The position numbers and the translations under genes were made by a program. Positions 39,563 through 41,228 of a stretch of DNA of 41,228 nucleotides are shown here, piece after piece. The notes under the pieces were generated by a model. It searched no databases, was not told the origin of the DNA, and worked only from the letters and a program-made list of their open reading frames with translations. Each line of letters starts with the position of its first letter. The stretch's first letter is position 1. The DNA comes from Gryganskiella cystojenkinii (taxonomy: Eukaryota > Mortierellomycota > Mortierellomycetes > Mortierellales > Mortierellaceae), in the NCBI GenBank assembly GCA_015852425.1, contig JAAAIG010000175.1, positions 9,041 to 50,268 on the forward strand. Direction: 5' to 3'.

Positions 39563-41228
39563 ATGGTCCTTTACAACAACAACGACAATGTTGCAGACGT
39601 GCCTCTCGCATTCGTCTCCAACTCGTACCTTGATGACCTTACTGCCAGTTTGAGGGCTCGTCCTATTCCCTGGGAGGTAATGCCTGCATTCATTATTGGG
39701 AGGCTGTCACCATGAACTTTTTTTTTTGACCTTGGTTCCTGAATTTTTTTTTTTTTTTTTATAGGGCTACCAACGCGCGACCTTGATCACCCAGGCAGAA
39801 CTCAACTATATCAAGGCACTGGAAAAGAAATCAGGAGAAGATCTTTCCAGAGTTGTGGACAAGGTAAAAAAATGGGCGGCAGATCGATCTTGGTCAAACA
39901 AATAACAAAGATCCAATCAACAAAAGAATCAGATAACGAACGCCGCTTCACGAACCCACGGACCTCTGATTCTCTCTCTCTCTCGTTTCTTTTTCGCAAC
40001 AAACAATTAGGAGGGCAACGTCTATGGAGAGTTGTTGATAAACCTGCTCCAGAAACTCGTTCGTGTCGATACTATCCAGTCAATCTTGATCCTTATTGAC
40101 GATATCTTGCTTGGTAAATGGGACAGCAGTTCGCTCGAGGATACACTCAAATGTCTTGAAAGTTGCGCGAGTTTTAATCACCCAACTGACTTTTTTTTCG
40201 TTTTTTGTCTCTTAGATCATGAGGACCGTGCTACCTACTTCTTGCAACTGAGCGCTCACGATTCCACTTTGCCTTATGCTCCTTTGCTCAAGTAAGGACA
40301 CTTAACGATACGGCGCGACACATGGACTGGATTCATGAAGTACTCAATACTAACTGGGAGGGTTTTTTTTTGTTGTTGTGATGACTGGTCGTACCTTTCT
40401 TTAACCAACTTCTTAGGTGCCTGAGAAGCGAGGATGAATTCGTGCCCTTGAAGGCTAGCAAGATCCTCACGACTTTACTCTGCGCTTCTTCGAAACCCAG
40501 TGCTGAAGCTGCTCAGGAACTCTTTCGATGGACAACAGCTCAATTGCAGAGCAAGAATGCGGCTGTGGTTGATTTGGCAGTTCAGGTTCTGGAATCGGTG
40601 TTCCGTCAAAGGGATGTTCGTATCATTTACTGGAATACACCCCACGCGATTGATGCTTTGGTCAGGATTTTGAAGGTTGATCAACCAACCCTCCAGATGC
40701 AATATCAGGTCATTTATTGTTTCTGGATCTTGACTTTTAACAAGGAGATTGCTCAAGAGCTGAACAGGTAAAAGTAGCAGGAGTTACGGGCAAGAGAAGG
40801 AAGCATATTTATTTTTGCTGAGTGTACAAAGCTAACGACTGACCCCCCCCTCCCTTGTGTTTTGAAAACATTACAGGAAATACGACGTGATTCCTCAGTT
40901 GGTCGAGATTGCCAAGTCTGCGATCAAGGAGAAAGTTATTCGTGTCATTGTCTCGACCTTGAGAGTAAGCATATTCGAAGACAGGAGGGCGATGAGAAAA
41001 TAACTGTTTTTGTGAGATCAATGACTTACCTTCCCTTTAACTTTTTTTACTGGTATAATGTTACTTATAGAACCTTGTCGAGAAAGCACCCGAAGAGAAC
41101 TTGGCGGCCATGGCTGCGGTCAAATTGCTCCAGTTCAGTGAGAACTTGTCATCGCGCAAGTGGTCCGACGCCGAGATCTTGGAGGATGTCAAATACCTGA
41201 AGACTGTGCTCGAGGTGAACCTCCAGAC
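39563..41228 (+). CDS. VMA13: V-type ATPase subunit H (partial, cut by window edge)
   Basis: Seven exons visible: 39563-39676, 39765-39863, 40011-40113, 40216-40291, 40417-40767, 40877-40964 and 41071 to the edge. Phases fit; about 329 residues are seen of roughly 450-480 expected. Family motifs: SNSYLDDLTASLRARPIPWEGYQRA, DDILLDHEDRATYF, the HEAT-type block LQMQYQVIYCFWILTFN, then RKYDVIPQLVEIAKSAIKEKVIRVIVSTLRNL and LSSRKWSDAEILEDVKYLK. Subunit H sits between V1 and Vo, is needed for ATP hydrolysis coupled to proton pumping, and inhibits free V1. GAG|GTGAAC near the edge could be a donor, but the read-through (LEVNLQ) fits the family, so the exon probably continues. Confidence 0.94.

Overview
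This is a gene-dense stretch of nuclear DNA from a filamentous fungus. The genes are split by many short spliceosomal introns (mostly about 50-350 bp, GTAAG-type donors, pyrimidine-rich acceptors). The gene content is fungal: a protein O-mannosyltransferase, an Spt23/Mga2-type regulator, V-ATPase subunit H, AFG2 and RRP36. Abundant Gln-, Asn- and His-rich low-complexity tracts, an intact Myb/SANT-like gene and PIF/Harbinger debris fit an early-diverging lineage such as Mucoromycota/Mortierellomycotina. That placement is an inference from style, not from a marker gene. I rebuilt the gene models by joining exons at GT/AG sites and checking that the reading phase and total length are consistent.

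Left part (1-13.8 kb). A small uncertain three-exon gene (+) runs tail-to-tail into a single-pass membrane protein with a Cys-rich ectodomain (-). A 2.7 kb purine-rich gap follows. Then come a RING plus TRAF-type zinc-finger protein (-, six exons) and a nine-exon protein O-mannosyltransferase (-, PMT1-like). The PMT carries a long low-complexity N-terminal extension and an unusual His-rich and coiled-coil C-terminal tail, which ends in an apparent frameshift.

Middle (13.8-24.6 kb). A 4 kb poorly coding region holds a TATA box, a long imperfect inverted repeat and decayed open frames. Next is an Spt23/Mga2-like IPT/TIG transcription factor (+) that stops in a polyglutamine run before any ankyrin or membrane segment. 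Two mitochondrial ribosomal protein genes, uS14m (-) and uL6m (+), are divergent around a 312 bp promoter that contains two perfect 12-bp palindromes, one of them a CRE.

Right part (24.6-41.2 kb). A small three-RPEL-repeat (actin-binding type) gene is followed by a broken PIF/Harbinger-type transposase. Its stop lies six bases from the stop of an oppositely oriented Myb/SANT-like gene, which resembles the two-gene layout of Harbinger elements. Two unrecognised genes follow. Then comes a housekeeping block: AFG2/SPATA5 AAA-ATPase (+), RRP36 (-), an AGGF1-like FHA/G-patch protein (+) and V-ATPase subunit H (+, cut by the window edge). AFG2 and RRP36 both serve ribosome biogenesis and are convergent neighbours. 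RRP36 and the AGGF1-like gene share a 214 bp divergent promoter.

No rRNA, convincing tRNA, CRISPR array or bacterial-type feature was seen.
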